64,000 nucleotides of DNA from Candidatus Methylophosphatis roskildensis (GCA_016708905.1 JADJEV010000001.1:248001-312000), one strand, 5' to 3'; shown: positions 30,790 through 41,100, counted from the first letter of the stretch. Notes: generated from the sequence alone by a model not told the origin. Numbers and translations: made by a program.

Positions 30790-32295
30790 CTATGCGGCCA
30801 TTGCAGGAACGATTGCGAAGTTGGTGAGGCGCTCGAACGCGGCGATGGCCATGCGGCCTGCTCGAGTCAGGTAGTAGCGGTAGGTGTTGGCGGCGCGCTT
30901 GATCAAGCCGAGGACGCGCAGGCGGCGGAGCTGGCGGGACAGTCGCGAGGGCGTTTGGTCAGGGAGTCGGCGCATCAAGTCACAGCGGGCCAAGCCATGG
31001 GTGTTGAATTCGGGTCGTTGCACGGCGCGTAGGAGGGCTTGGTCGTTGGAATCGAAGAAGTTCAAGCCCTTGAAGGACCGGTCGCCGTCAGGTTTGGATT
31101 GCGTCACGCGTTCAAGCAGGCGTTGTCCGCTGCTGTGATCGTCCAGGCTGGAGAGGAACTCGAGATAGCGATGATTGCAGCCCAGCAGAATTTCGCGCAG
31201 GTCGATGAGACTGTAGATGGATTTCTTCAGTGGCGCGACTTCTCGCGTGGTGCGGCCGGTGCGGTGTTCCACCTTGCGGTGGTGCTTGAAGAACGAAACG
31301 TCATTGGTTGTGGTCTCGATGCGCAGGATGCGAGCGAACTTGTCGTAGATCTTGATAGAGACCGATCCGAATTTGTGCTTGATGCAGGTTCCTCAATGCG
31401 CGTGCTCAGGCGCGAGCCAATCTCGGCGGCCAGTTGCGGGGTGATCTTCTTGCCCAGGAATGTGGCGATTTGCTCGGCCTTCACCGAGAGCACTGCCTCG
31501 CGGGCGAGCTGCTGGTACAGCGAGCCGAGGATCTTCTCGCTCTTGAACACCAAGTCGGTCGAGTATTCGGCCTGCATGATGCTCCAGTGGTAGGTCTGCC
31601 CAAAGACATCCAGGACGGGGCAGCACAGCTGGGCGTAGCGGTCCAGGTGGCGATGCAGCAACTCAGGCTTGAAGGTGTCGGCGAGTTCTTGCGCACGAGC
31701 GAAGTCGGTTATGCGAGCAAAAGCGTTGTCGGCTGCGGCGAAGTCGATGCCCTCGCGCCGCATTCGTTGCGCCAGCCAACTGTGTCCGTTGCAGTAAAAC
31801 CTGCAGCCGGAACGGACAGTAGGTGGGCACGCGCACGTAGATGAGCCCCAGCTCTCGGTCCATCCAGTAGAAGTAGTAGTGCAGGCACTTGGTGGTGTCC
31901 GGGCGCAGGAAAGTGCGTCCGCTGGCCTTGTCGTGCCAGGGTTGATAGGTCGCGCAGGTCTCCATCGCCGATATCACGTGCACCAGGCCGGGCGCATCGC
32001 CACGCGCCGCGAGCACCTTGGCCACGACGTCTTCTTTGCGAACGTGGGCCTTGGCGATATGTTCGATCCTGGCGCCGTGCTCCGTTGCCAGCGCCTGAGC
32101 GGCATGGCGAACGCGCTCCCGCAGAGGCAGCGCGAACTGCGGGTAGTCGAAGATACGGATCCCACGGGAGACCAAGAAGCTGGTCATGCCCTCTGCGAAA
32201 CACGCGCCGGGCAACGTGCCGGTGATGACGATCCGGTCGTAGCAAGACAGCACGCCTGCCAGATTCTCCGCGTACCGGGTCGTAAGCAGCTCCAT
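30790..32295 (-). CDS. Unclassified ~500-aa multicopy protein, copy 2 (frameshifted)
   Basis: Distant relative of 12285-13902. Start 32295 (MELLTTRYAENLAGVLSCYD) follows GGAGG by 5 nt. Shared motifs: DRIVITGTL, RKEDVV, KCLHYYFYWMDRELGLIYVR, YCNGHSWLAQRMRREGIDF, ADNAFARI, KKITPQL, then CIKHKFGSVSIKIYDKFARI with LRIETTTND, and a winged-helix tail (LSRQLRRLRVLGLIKRAANT). Two frameshifts: an extra T in a TTTT run near 31797, and a break near 31390 (RIE to CIKHKF). The H-x-x-G-S-x-S-I-K-x-Y-D-K and R-I-E-T-T segments look like a nucleic-acid-handling core. No named family recalled. It lies between the nest and a truncated FG-GAP gene. Confidence 0.6.
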
Positions 32296-32340
32296 GGCGG
32301 CCTCCGCATCGACAAGCTCCACGCAAGCGCTAGGGTACCG

Positions 32341-33126
32341 CTATTCCCCTGTTTGGTTCCGGCTCGTCCGGCTTAGGATCAATGATCAGGTCCATGTGGT
32401 CGTTGCCATCCAGATCCGCTGCGAGCATCCAGGTCGCGCTGCGCGTATCGACCTGCACCCAGCGATTCGCTTCGCCAAAGGCTCAGATTCCGCTGCCCCT
32501 GCCGAAGTCCGCAACGATCTCATCCTTGCCGTCGCCGTCGAGGTCGACCATCAGCAGATTCTTGGCGATGCGTGTGTCGATCTGACGCCATGCCGAGCCA
32601 TTGGACAACAGCCACAGGCCCTGGCCGATACCGAAGTCGAACAACAGATCATCCTGGCCGTTACCGTCGACATCGCCGACGAAGATCTTCGAGGCAGGGC
32701 GCGAATCGAGTCCGGTCCATCTTCCTGCTTGCGAGACGGTCCAGATGCCTTGCGATACGCCAGACGAGTTGTTGCCGAGATCCACCACCGCGTCGTCGAA
32801 GCCATCGTGGTTCACGTCAACTATGACAATGTTGTGCGCGGTGCGGACATCATATTGGTCCAAAGTCCATCATGAACATTGGAGTTGATGTAGGCCCAGA
32901 TACCGTTGCCCGGTCCGAAGTCCACCACCAGATCGTTCGCCGCAATCGCCTTGACATACGAGGGCTGCGTCTGCGTCTTGGAGCCGGCGGGGCCGGTCAC
33001 TGTCAGGCCGGAAATGTTGCTGAATCGGCGGGCGGGGCAGAGAACGGAACGCAAAATGACGGCAACCGACAGTGCAAAGCGCGGGACGGCCCGCTCCAAA
33101 TGACATGAGCCGCGTGAGCGGCCCAT
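32341..33126 (-). pseudogene. Truncated FG-GAP/VCBS-repeat secreted protein
   Basis: FG-GAP repeats: KAIAANDLVVDFGPGNGIWA, then a frame change near 32870, HNIVIVDVNHDGFDDAVVDL, SKIFVGDVDGNGQDDLLFDF, NLLMVDLDGDGKDEIVADFG, LAADLDGNDHMDLIID. Each carries a D-x-D-x-[ND]-x-x-D calcium-loop pattern. An in-frame TGA near 32482 replaces Trp in GIW. After LIID (about 32365) the repeat pattern stops, next to the mobile region. The N-terminus is unclear; a hydrophobic stretch (FALSVAVILRSVLCPA) could be a signal peptide. The ATG at 33126 lies inside a hairpin stem, so that start is doubtful. It follows the large surface protein on the same strand. Confidence 0.65.
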
Positions 33127-33132
33127 GTCATT
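33099..33132 (-). terminator. Strong hairpin between two surface-protein genes
   Basis: AATGACATG (99-107 of the 33,000 block) pairs with CATGTCATT (33124-33132) and GCCGC with GCGGC, one A-C mismatch, loop GTGA. It starts 86 bp past the stop of the upstream large gene. No clear T tract follows, so it may be a terminator, attenuator or mRNA-stabilising element. Confidence 0.5.
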
Positions 33133-33217
33133 CGACTGAACGGTGAATTCTAACCGGCTCCCGGCGTTCTTCGCCCTTATCTCGCCGCAGGGTCAGCCAC
33201 CTGCATGCACGACGGAT

Positions 33218-36200
33218 CTACTGCCCGTCGACCTGCCCGGGCGTGACGCTTGACGCCGTCGTGCCATGCAATGCCGCCCAGCCCATGCCATTCATATAGA
33301 CGTTGATGCCGTAGCGCGATCCGAAATCGACCACCAGGTCGTCCTGCCCGTTGCTGTCGAGATCCGCCTTGGCCAGGCTCTTGCCGGCCGCGCTGTGCAG
33401 TTGCACCCAGTCGGTGTCGTTGCGGTAGATCCACAGGCCGCTTGCCCCGTAGTCGATGACCAGATCGTCCTGGCCGTCGTGGTCGACGTCGATCGCGATG
33501 CCGCGGGTCGAGGCGACGGCCCGTGAATCGAGTTGCCGCCAGGTGCTGCCGTTCAGGTAGGCCCAGATCCCTTTGCCCGGGTAGGACTGGGCACTGCCGG
33601 TTCCCGCGCCGAAGCTCATCACCAGATCGTCCTGGCCGTTGTGATCGACGTCGGCCTTGCTCATCCAGTTCGGGGATCGGGCATCCAAGCGGGTCCAGGT
33701 GGTGCCATTCAGATAGGCCCAGACGCCATAGGCAGCACCGAAATCAACCACGACATCGTCCCGACCATTGTGATCGACGTCGGCAACGATGGCCTGCTTG
33801 GCGGTCGTGCCGTGCAGCGTTTTCCAGTTGCTGCCGTTCATGTACATCCAGATGCCGTAGCGGGAACCGAAGTCGATGACGAGATCGTCCTGGCCGTTGT
33901 CGTCGACATCGGCCTTGACGATCCAGTTTGCCGACAGCCAGTGCAGCGGCGTCCAGCTGGCGTTGTTCATGCGCATCCAGATGCCGTAGCGGCTGCCGAA
34001 ATCGACCACCTGATCCTGCTGGCCGTTGTGATCGACGTCGGCTATGGCGATTTGCCTGGCTGTCACTCCATGCAGTTGCGCCCAGTTCGTATTGTTGAGC
34101 CATTGCCAGATGCCGTAGTTGGCACCGAAGTCGACGACCAGGTCATTGTCCATGCCGACCTTGATGTAGCCAGACTTGGTGATGGACTTGGTGCCCCCGC
34201 CGCCGGTCACCGAAAGCGAGACGGAATAGGTGCCTGCCCTGGCGTAGGTGTGACTGGGGTTCTTGGTCGTGCTGGTCGAACCGTCACCGAAGGTCCACGC
34301 GTAGCCGGTGATCGTTCCGCTCGACGCCTCGGTGAAGGCTACGGGCATCGGCGCCGAACCCGAGGTACGATTTGCCGAGAAGTCGGCGGCAAGGGAACTG
34401 ATTTCGGCGCTCGTGCTCGCACTGGCCACGGCGGAATACCCGCTCAGGTTGCCCGCCGCATCAACGGCGCGCAGCCGGTAGCGGTAGGCCGTGCCGGCCG
34501 TCAGCCCGCTGTCGGCGAAGCTGGTGCTCGTTGGTGTGGCCACCTGCGCAAAACTCGTGCAGCTCGCGCCCAGGCAACGCTCGACCCGGTAGCCTGCCAC
34601 GCCGACGTTGTCCGTCGAGCCCGTCCAGTTCAGGTTGATCGCGCTGCTGCCGTTGGCCGCCGCCGCCGGGTTGCTCGGTACCGTCGGCGCTTGCGTGTCC
34701 GGTGCCGCGCTCGTGCTCGCACTGGCCACGGCGGAATACCCGCTCAGGTTGCCCGCCGCATCAACGGCGCGCAGCCGGTAGCGGTAGGCCGTGCCGGCCG
34801 TCAGCCCGCTGTCGGCGAAGCTGGTGCTCGTTGGTGTGGCCACCTGCGCAAAACTCGTGCAGCTCGCGCCCAGGCAACGCTCGACCCGGTAGCCTGCCAC
34901 GCCGACGTTGTCCGTCGAGCCCGTCCAGTTCAGGTTGATCGCGCTGCTGCCGTTGGCCGCCGCCGCCGGGTTGCTCGGTACCGTCGGCGCTTGCGTGTCG
35001 GCTGCCGCGCTCGTGCTCGCACTGGCTGCGGTCGAATACCCGCTCAGGTTGCCCGCCGCATCAACGGCGCGCAGCCGGTAGCGGTAGGTCGTGCCGGCCG
35101 TCAGCCCGCTGTCGGCGAAGCTGGTGCTCGTCGGTGTGGCCACCTGCGCAAAACTCGTGCAGCTCGCGCCCAGGCAACGCTCTACCTGGTAGCCTGCCAC
35201 GCCAACGTTGTCCGTCGAGCCCGTCCAGTTCAGGTTGATCGCGCTGCTGCCGTTGGCCGCCGCCGCCGGGTTGCTCGGTACCGTCGGCGCTTGCGTGTCC
35301 GGTGCCGCGCTCGTGCTCGCACTGGCCACGGCGGAATACCCGCTCAGGTTGCCCGCCGCATCAACGGCGCGCAGCCGGTAGCGGTAGGCCGTGCCGGCCG
35401 TCAGCCCGCTGTCGGCGAAGCTGGTGCTCGTTGGTGTGGCCACCTGCGCAAAACTCGTGCAGCTCGCGCCCAGGCAACGCTCGACCCGGTAGCCTGCCAC
35501 GCCGACGTTGTCCGTCGAGCCCGTCCAGTTCAGGTTGATCGCGCTGCTGCCGTTGGCCGCCGCCGCCGGGTTGCTCGGTACCGTCGGCGCTTGCGTGTCC
35601 GGTGCCGCACTCGTGCTCGCACTGGCCACGGTCGAATACCCACTCAGGTTGCCCGCCGCATCAACGGCGCGCAGCCGGTAGCGGTAGGCCGTGCCGGCCG
35701 TCAGCCCGCTGTCGGCGAAGCTGGTGCTCGTCGGTGTGGCCACCTGCGCAAAACTCGTGCAGCTCGCGCCCAGGCAACGCTCTACCTGGTAGCCTGCCAC
35801 GCCAACGTTGTCCGTCGAGCCCGTCCAGTTCAGGTTGATCGCGCTGCTGCCGTTGGCCGCCGCCGCCGGGTTGCTCGGTACCGTCGGCGCTTGCGTGTCC
35901 GGTGCCGCACTCGTGCTCGCACTGGCCACGGTCGAATACCCACTCAGGTTGCCCGCCGCATCAACGGCGCGCAGCCGGTAGCGGTAGGCCGTGCCGGCCG
36001 TCAGCCCGCTGTCGGCGAAGCTGGTGCTCGTCGGTGTGGCCACCTGCGCAAAACTCGTGCAGCTCGCGCCCAGGCAACGCTCGACCCGGTAGCCTGCCAC
36101 GCCGACGTTGTCCGTCGAGCCCGTCCAGTTCAGGTTGATCGCGCTGCTGCCGTTGGCCGCCGCCGCCGGGTTGCTCGGTACCGTCGGCGCTTGCGTGTCG

Positions 36201-36820
36201 GCTGCCGCGCTCGTGCTCGCACTGGCTGCGGTCGAATACCCGCTCAGGTTGCCCGCCGCATCAACGGCGCGCAGCCGGTAGCGGTAGGTCGTGCCGGCCG
36301 TCAGCCCGCTGTCGGCGAAGCTGGTGCTCGTCGGTGTGGCCACCTGCGCAAAACTCGTGCAGCTCGCGCCCAGGCAACGCTCGACCCGGTAGCCTGCCAC
36401 GCCGACGTTGTCCGTCGAGCCCGTCCAGTTCAGGTTGATCGCGCTGCTGCCGTTGGCCGCCGCCGCCGGGTTGCTCGGTACCGTCGGCGCTTGCGTGTCG
36501 GCTGCCGGAATCGTCGCGCTCGCTTCGTTCGAGTAGCCGCTTTCGCCGGCAGAGTTGTAAGCGGTGACAGCAAAGTAGTACGTGGCGCCTGGGGTCAGGG
36601 TCGGTACTGTCGCACTAAGCGAGTTGCCGACATCGACATGTGTAGCGTAGGAGGCGCTCGCCATGCCGTAGTGAACCTTGTATCCAGTGACGTTCGTCGA
36701 GGCTGACGCGTTCCACGCCAGACTGGCCTGGCCGGCGAGAGCCGGATAGGCGAACAGGGCGAGCAACAGCGCAACAACACAGGTCGCGAAAGCCCTGGCG
36801 GAAGGAAAGAATCGAAACAT
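33218..36820 (-). CDS. Secreted fibronectin-III / PKD / FG-GAP surface protein
   Basis: About 1,200 residues, intact. Start 36820 with GGAGG 4 nt upstream. Signal peptide (FFPSARAFATCVVALLLALF, cleavage after AYPALA). Order: one divergent Fn3 domain (about 30-104), seven near-identical 100-residue Fn3 domains (104-804), a PKD domain (about 807-893; YAWTFGDGSTSTTKNPSHTY), and seven FG-GAP-like repeats (893-1200; for example VDDNGQDDLVIDFGSRYGIW) that would make a seven-bladed propeller with Ca-binding loops. Each Fn3 repeat has a Cys pair (VERCLGASCTSF). No sortase, autotransporter or anchoring region is seen, so export route and retention are unknown. Likely an adhesin or matrix protein, inferred from architecture. 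A c-di-GMP-I riboswitch lies upstream. Confidence 0.85.
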   Translation of the reverse strand: MFRFFPSARAFATCVVALLLALFAYPALAGQASLAWNASASTNVTGYKVHYGMASASYATHVDVGNSLSATVPTLTPGATYYFAVTAYNSAGESGYSNEASATIPAADTQAPTVPSNPAAAANGSSAINLNWTGSTDNVGVAGYRVERCLGASCTSFAQVATPTSTSFADSGLTAGTTYRYRLRAVDAAGNLSGYSTAASASTSAAADTQAPTVPSNPAAAANGSSAINLNWTGSTDNVGVAGYRVERCLGASCTSFAQVATPTSTSFADSGLTAGTAYRYRLRAVDAAGNLSGYSTVASASTSAAPDTQAPTVPSNPAAAANGSSAINLNWTGSTDNVGVAGYQVERCLGASCTSFAQVATPTSTSFADSGLTAGTAYRYRLRAVDAAGNLSGYSTVASASTSAAPDTQAPTVPSNPAAAANGSSAINLNWTGSTDNVGVAGYRVERCLGASCTSFAQVATPTSTSFADSGLTAGTAYRYRLRAVDAAGNLSGYSAVASASTSAAPDTQAPTVPSNPAAAANGSSAINLNWTGSTDNVGVAGYQVERCLGASCTSFAQVATPTSTSFADSGLTAGTTYRYRLRAVDAAGNLSGYSTAASASTSAAADTQAPTVPSNPAAAANGSSAINLNWTGSTDNVGVAGYRVERCLGASCTSFAQVATPTSTSFADSGLTAGTAYRYRLRAVDAAGNLSGYSAVASASTSAAPDTQAPTVPSNPAAAANGSSAINLNWTGSTDNVGVAGYRVERCLGASCTSFAQVATPTSTSFADSGLTAGTAYRYRLRAVDAAGNLSGYSAVASASTSAEISSLAADFSANRTSGSAPMPVAFTEASSGTITGYAWTFGDGSTSTTKNPSHTYARAGTYSVSLSVTGGGGTKSITKSGYIKVGMDNDLVVDFGANYGIWQWLNNTNWAQLHGVTARQIAIADVDHNGQQDQVVDFGSRYGIWMRMNNASWTPLHWLSANWIVKADVDDNGQDDLVIDFGSRYGIWMYMNGSNWKTLHGTTAKQAIVADVDHNGRDDVVVDFGAAYGVWAYLNGTTWTRLDARSPNWMSKADVDHNGQDDLVMSFGAGTGSAQSYPGKGIWAYLNGSTWRQLDSRAVASTRGIAIDVDHDGQDDLVIDYGASGLWIYRNDTDWVQLHSAAGKSLAKADLDSNGQDDLVVDFGSRYGINVYMNGMGWAALHGTTASSVTPGQVDGQ
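34408..36508 (-). repeat. Seven tandem 300-bp repeats encoding Fn3 domains
   Basis: Exact 300-bp period: the block GCTCGTGCTCGCACTGGC recurs at the same offset in every 300 bases from about 34408 to about 36208. Units differ at only a few sites (GYR/GYQ, AGTT/AGTA, GYST/GYSA, SAAAD/SAAPD), and these variants are shuffled between units. The variant pattern points to recombination or gene conversion between units. Copy number may be wrong if the assembly used short reads. Confidence 0.95.
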
Positions 36821-36929
36821 GGCGCCTCCAGAAGGTCGGTGTTTAAACACCGTTGCCTGGCAACCAGCGGTTTCGACGGCGCACAAGATCCTTAGATGCT
36901 TCAGCGCGTGGCTGAGCACCAGCGATCTT

Positions 36930-37030
36930 GCGTCACTGGCAACCGGGCTGCCCTGCCCCCCGAAATCGCCGGGAGGTTTAGGCCAACGGCTTTGCGTCTC
37001 ACCCTTTCGGGTGATTTGCCTTTTTCAGCG
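36930..37030 (-). promoter_or_regulatory. Cyclic di-GMP-I (GEMM-I) riboswitch
   Basis: On the minus strand, about 110 bp before the large surface-protein start. Conserved core in order: AAAGGCAAA, a stem TCACC/GGTGA capped by CGAAAG, GACGCAAAGCC, GGCCTAAA, a variable stem (CCTCCCGG...CGGGGGG), and the CAGG...CCCGGTTGCC receptor-like block. These match the GEMM-I class pattern. Downstream, GGTTGCC recurs near 36855 and could form an alternative hairpin. Whether it turns the gene on or off cannot be read from the sequence. Confidence 0.92.
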
Positions 37031-37040
37031 AGGGCGAACT

Positions 37041-37680
37041 CTCAATGTTCCAAGCGCCCGCCACTTGCATCGCAATGTCCCTTACGACATTTGTCACGCT
37101 GAACTTGAGAAACTTGCGTTCAATTCAAACAATCGCCGAAAGGACACTTGACAAACCACGTTCCAACTAGCAACAGACGTGCCAAGAGGAGCGCGACTTC
37201 CGAGCCGTAGTGCGAAAGTTCGTCAGAAGCTGGCGGGGCTGTCGGCGCGGCAGGACAGAGTGACGCATTGGACTAGTCTCAGGCATCACCATTGGGGCGG
37301 AATTCGGCCAGCGCTGTCCGGAAAAGCGACTGCCCAGCGCGGCCCTTTTCAGCCAGGATTCGCAATGCAAAATATTGTTGCAGAACAACAATTGTTGACG
37401 CGGAAGTGCCATCAGAACACCGCCGACACACGCGCTGGCGAAGCGGCTCGCAACATCACCTGGGGACCACTGGGCTACGCCAGACCGTCGGAAAAGCCCG
37501 ACAGTTCCGGGTCAGAACTGTCGGAAATCGGCACGCACCAGTGATCTGCGTTGTCTTTTCGACCCGACGCAGCCGAGCCGACCCTTGTGAAGCCGCATGG
37601 ATAGGCGATTTACAGAATGCCATGCCTGAGGGCCGCAATTTTCCTTGCTCTCACGGCCTATACCCGCGACATGGCCGTGT
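37041..37680. other. Intergenic stretch, no gene recognised
   Basis: 640 bp between the riboswitch and the WbuC-family gene. It must contain the promoter of the riboswitch-controlled mRNA on the minus strand. Short ORFs in all frames have no recognisable domain or good RBS. No tRNA, rRNA or repeat was identified. Confidence 0.5.
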
Positions 37681-38178
37681 TTACTGGATTCCAGCCGGGC
37701 GACTTCGAATAGTCTGCTCGATCATCGCGCGAAAACCGGCACATTCGGGTTCGCCTTCGCGCGGCGCCCACGGCGCGAGCTCGGCTTCATCGAGCGGCAG
37801 GTACGGGCCTGCCTTGGCCTCGAAGAAGACCGTGCCGGGTTCCAGCGCCAGCAGCGTGTGGTAGGTGCCATGCGGAATATCGATGCCGACGCGGCCGCTG
37901 TCCGGCGCCAGTACCCAGGATTGGACGATGGCGCCGGCCTCGTCGAACACCACGCAGCCGAGCCGGCCGCGCAGCACGATGATGGTCTCGTCCTTGGCCG
38001 GGTCGAGATGCCGGTGGGGCGACACGTAGGAACCCGGTTCGATCGCGTTGAGCAGGCGATGGCACTGCGCCTCGTCCGTCGTATGGAAGTTCCGGTTGCG
38101 CCGGCCGCGCGGCGATTCGCGGGCGGCCGCGCTCGCCGCATCCAGCATGGCCTGATCGATGATCCGCGCTCTGCTCAC
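37681..38178 (-). CDS. WbuC-family cupin metalloprotein
   Basis: About 165 residues. Begins SRARIIDQAMLDAASAAARE; cupin motifs CHRLLNAIEPGSYVSPHRHL (His ligands), KDETIIVLRGRLGCVVFDE, and GVDIPHGTYHTLLALEPGTV-type GIDIPHGTYHTL. WbuC proteins occur near O-antigen loci in some bacteria; the reaction is unknown. The start is taken as GTG 38178, which overlaps the dnaE stop (GTGA), so it is translationally coupled to dnaE; the longer frame to 38214 lies inside dnaE and lacks support. Confidence 0.8.
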   Translation of the reverse strand: MSRARIIDQAMLDAASAAARESPRGRRNRNFHTTDEAQCHRLLNAIEPGSYVSPHRHLDPAKDETIIVLRGRLGCVVFDEAGAIVQSWVLAPDSGRVGIDIPHGTYHTLLALEPGTVFFEAKAGPYLPLDEAELAPWAPREGEPECAGFRAMIEQTIRSRPAGIQ

Positions 38179-41100
38179 GGGTAGGTCACTTCGACGTTTT
38201 CCGGCTGCAGCCACTCGCGCAGATCGTCGATCAGCCGGTTGTCGAGCCGCACCCGCCAGCTTTCGCCGAAGCGCATCTCGGCCTCGGCGTCGCGATTGCG
38301 ATAGCGCAGCACCACCGGCGTCGGGCCGTCGCGATAGGGCGCCATCAGGGCCTGCAGTTTCTGCGCGGCCGACACGCCACCGCCGGCATCCCTGACCTCG
38401 CCATTCATGCGAAGGGTGAGCTGCTTGGCGAAACGCGCGCGCGCTTCGGCCAGTGTCATCAGGCGCTCGGCGACGACCCGGTAGCCGCCGGTGAAATCGT
38501 CCTTCTGCACCTTGCCGTCGACGATCAGGGCGTCGTCCACCACGATCTTGGCACGCTCGGCGTCATAGACCTCGTTGAACACCGAGACTTCGAGCGAGGC
38601 CGAGCCGTCGTCGAGCATGACGAATGCCATCTTGCCGCGCCGGGTCATCTGGGTGCGGGTGCCGACCACCATGCCGGCCAGCAGCACCAGATCTCTGCCC
38701 GGCTCGATATCGGCCAGCCTGCGGCGAACGAAGCGCGAGACCTCGGGTCGCACCTCGTTGAACGGGTGGCCCGAAAGAAAGAAACCCACCGCCAGCTTTT
38801 CTTCCAGCAACCTCTGCCGCTCGGACCACGGGCGGGCCTGGACGTAATCCGGGCGCACCGGGTCGGCCGCGCCGCCCAGGTCGAACAGCCCGCTCTGGTG
38901 TGCGTTGGCCGCCGCCTGCTCGGCAGCTTCCATCGCGATGCCCACGCTCGCCAGCAACTCGGCGCGATTGCGTTGCGGGTCCAGCGCATCGAACGCGCCG
39001 GCACGCACCAGTGCCTCGATGGTGCGACGATTGACCAGCCGCTTGTCGACCCGCGCGCAGAAATCGAACAGATCCCCGAACGGCCCGTCGCGGTGACGCG
39101 AGTCGACGATCATGTTCACCGCCTGCTCACCGGTGCCCTTGATCGCACCGAGGCCGTATCGCACCTCACTGCGCGACACCGGAACGAAGCGATACTCCGA
39201 GGCGTTCACGTCCGGCGGCAATATCGTCAGTCCGTTGGCGCGCGCATCGTCGAAAAAGATCTTGACGGTGTCGGTGTTGTCCATGTCGGAGGACAGGGTC
39301 GCCGCCATGAAGGCCGCACAGTGGTGCGCCTTGAGCCAGGCCGTCTGGTAGGTGACAACGGCATAGGCGGCGGTGTGCGACTTGTTGAAGCCGTACTCGG
39401 CGAACTTGGCCATCAGGTCGAACAGGTACTCGGCCAGCCCCCTATCATAGCCCTTGGTCACCGCGCCGTCGACGAATGTGTCCTTGTGCTTGGCCATCTC
39501 CTCGGGCTTCTTCTTGCCCATCGCCCGGCGCAGCATGTCGGCGCCACCGAGGGTGTAGCCACCAATGATCTGGGCGATCTGCATCACCTGTTCCTGGTAC
39601 ACGATGACGCCGTACGTCGGGGTCAGACAGGCTTCCAGGTCCGGGTGAAAGTAATCGATCTTCTGCTGGCCCTTCTTGCGCAGGATGAAGTCATCGACCA
39701 TGCCCGAACCGAGCGGGCCCGGCCGGTAGAGCGCCAGCACCGCGATGATGTCCTCGAAGCGATCGGGTGCCAGCTTGGCCAGCAGCTTTTTCATGCCCGC
39801 GCTTTCCACCTGGAAGATCGCGGTAGTGTTGGCGTCCTTCAATATCTTGTAGGCGGCCGGATCGTCGAACGTCAGTTCCTCGAGCCGGGTTTCGAAGGAC
39901 GGATCGAGGCGCCTGACATACTGCGTGGCCAGTTCGATGATGGTCAGGTTGCGCAACCCGAGGAAGTCGAACTTCACCAGTCCGATCGCCTCGACATCGT
40001 CCTTGTCGAACTGCGAAATCGATGCCGCCTCGTCGCCATCGGCCTGATAGAGCGGGCAGAAGTCGGTCAGCTTGCCCGGTGCGATCAACACCCCGCCGGC
40101 ATGCATGCCGACATTGCGCGACAGCCCCTCGAGCGGCTCGGCCAGCGCCAGCAGTTCGCGTACCTCCTCTTCGTTGCGTTCGCGCTCGGCCAGCAGTGGC
40201 TCGGCCTCGCGCGCCTCGCGCAGCCCGACCGGCTTGTTCTGCGCCACCGGGATCAACTTGGAGAGCTGATCGCAGAAGTTGTACGGCATATCGAGCACGC
40301 GGCCGACATCGCGGATCACCGCCTTCGAAGCCATGGTGCCGTAGGTGGCGATCTGGCTCACCGCCGCGGCGCCGTACTTGTCGCGCACGTAGTCGATCAC
40401 CCGGCCGCGATTGTCCTGGCAGAAGTCGACGTCGAAGTCGGGCATCGACACCCGCTCCGGGTTGAGGAAGCGCTCGAACAGCAGCGCATAGCGCAGCGGG
40501 TCGAGATCGGTGATGCCGAGCGAATAGGCGACCAGCGAACCGGCCCCCGAACCGCGCCCCGGCCCGACCGGCACACCATTGTTCTTGGCCCAGTTGATGA
40601 AATCCGCGACAATCAGGAAATAGCCGGGGAAACCCATCTGCACGATGGTGTCGCACTCGAACTTGAGCCGGGCCACGTACTCCGCGCGGCGCGACTCGCG
40701 CACCGCTTCGTCCGGAAAAAGTTGCGCCAGCCGTTTTTCGAGCCCGGCGGTGGCCTCGCGCACCATGAATTCGTCGATGTCGAGCCCGGCCGGCGTCGGG
40801 AACTGCGGCAGGTAGCTCTTGCCCAGTGTGACCGACAGATTGCAGCGTCGGGCGATCTCGACCGAGTTGGCCAGTGCTTCCGGAATGTCGGCGAACAGTT
40901 CCGCCATCTCGGCCTGCGACTTGAAATACTGCTGCTCGGTGAATTCGCGCGGGCGGCGCTTGTCGCTCAGGATATAGCCTTGCGCGATGCAGATGCGCGC
41001 CTCGTGCGCGCGGAACTCGCCCGGGTCGATGAACTGCACCGGGTGGGTGGCCACGACCGGCAGCTCGAGCCGGCCTGCCAGCGCACAGGCCTGGCGCACG

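Noticed and set aside
30790..31272. Stand-alone MarR-type regulator
   Set aside because: It is the frame-shifted C-terminal part of the larger unclassified protein at 30790-32295.
34408..36508. CRISPR array
   Set aside because: The repeats are 300 bp, contiguous without spacers, and code for Fn3 domains.
33533..36706. Plus-strand ORF of 1,057 codons opposite the Fn3 gene
   Set aside because: It mirrors the 300-bp repeats, is Arg/Ala/Gly-rich low-complexity sequence, has no RBS or domain, and the opposite strand has signal peptide, domains and a riboswitch.
37179..37864. Plus-strand ORFs between the riboswitch and the WbuC gene
   Set aside because: No motif, no RBS, and the 3' part is antisense to the WbuC-family gene.
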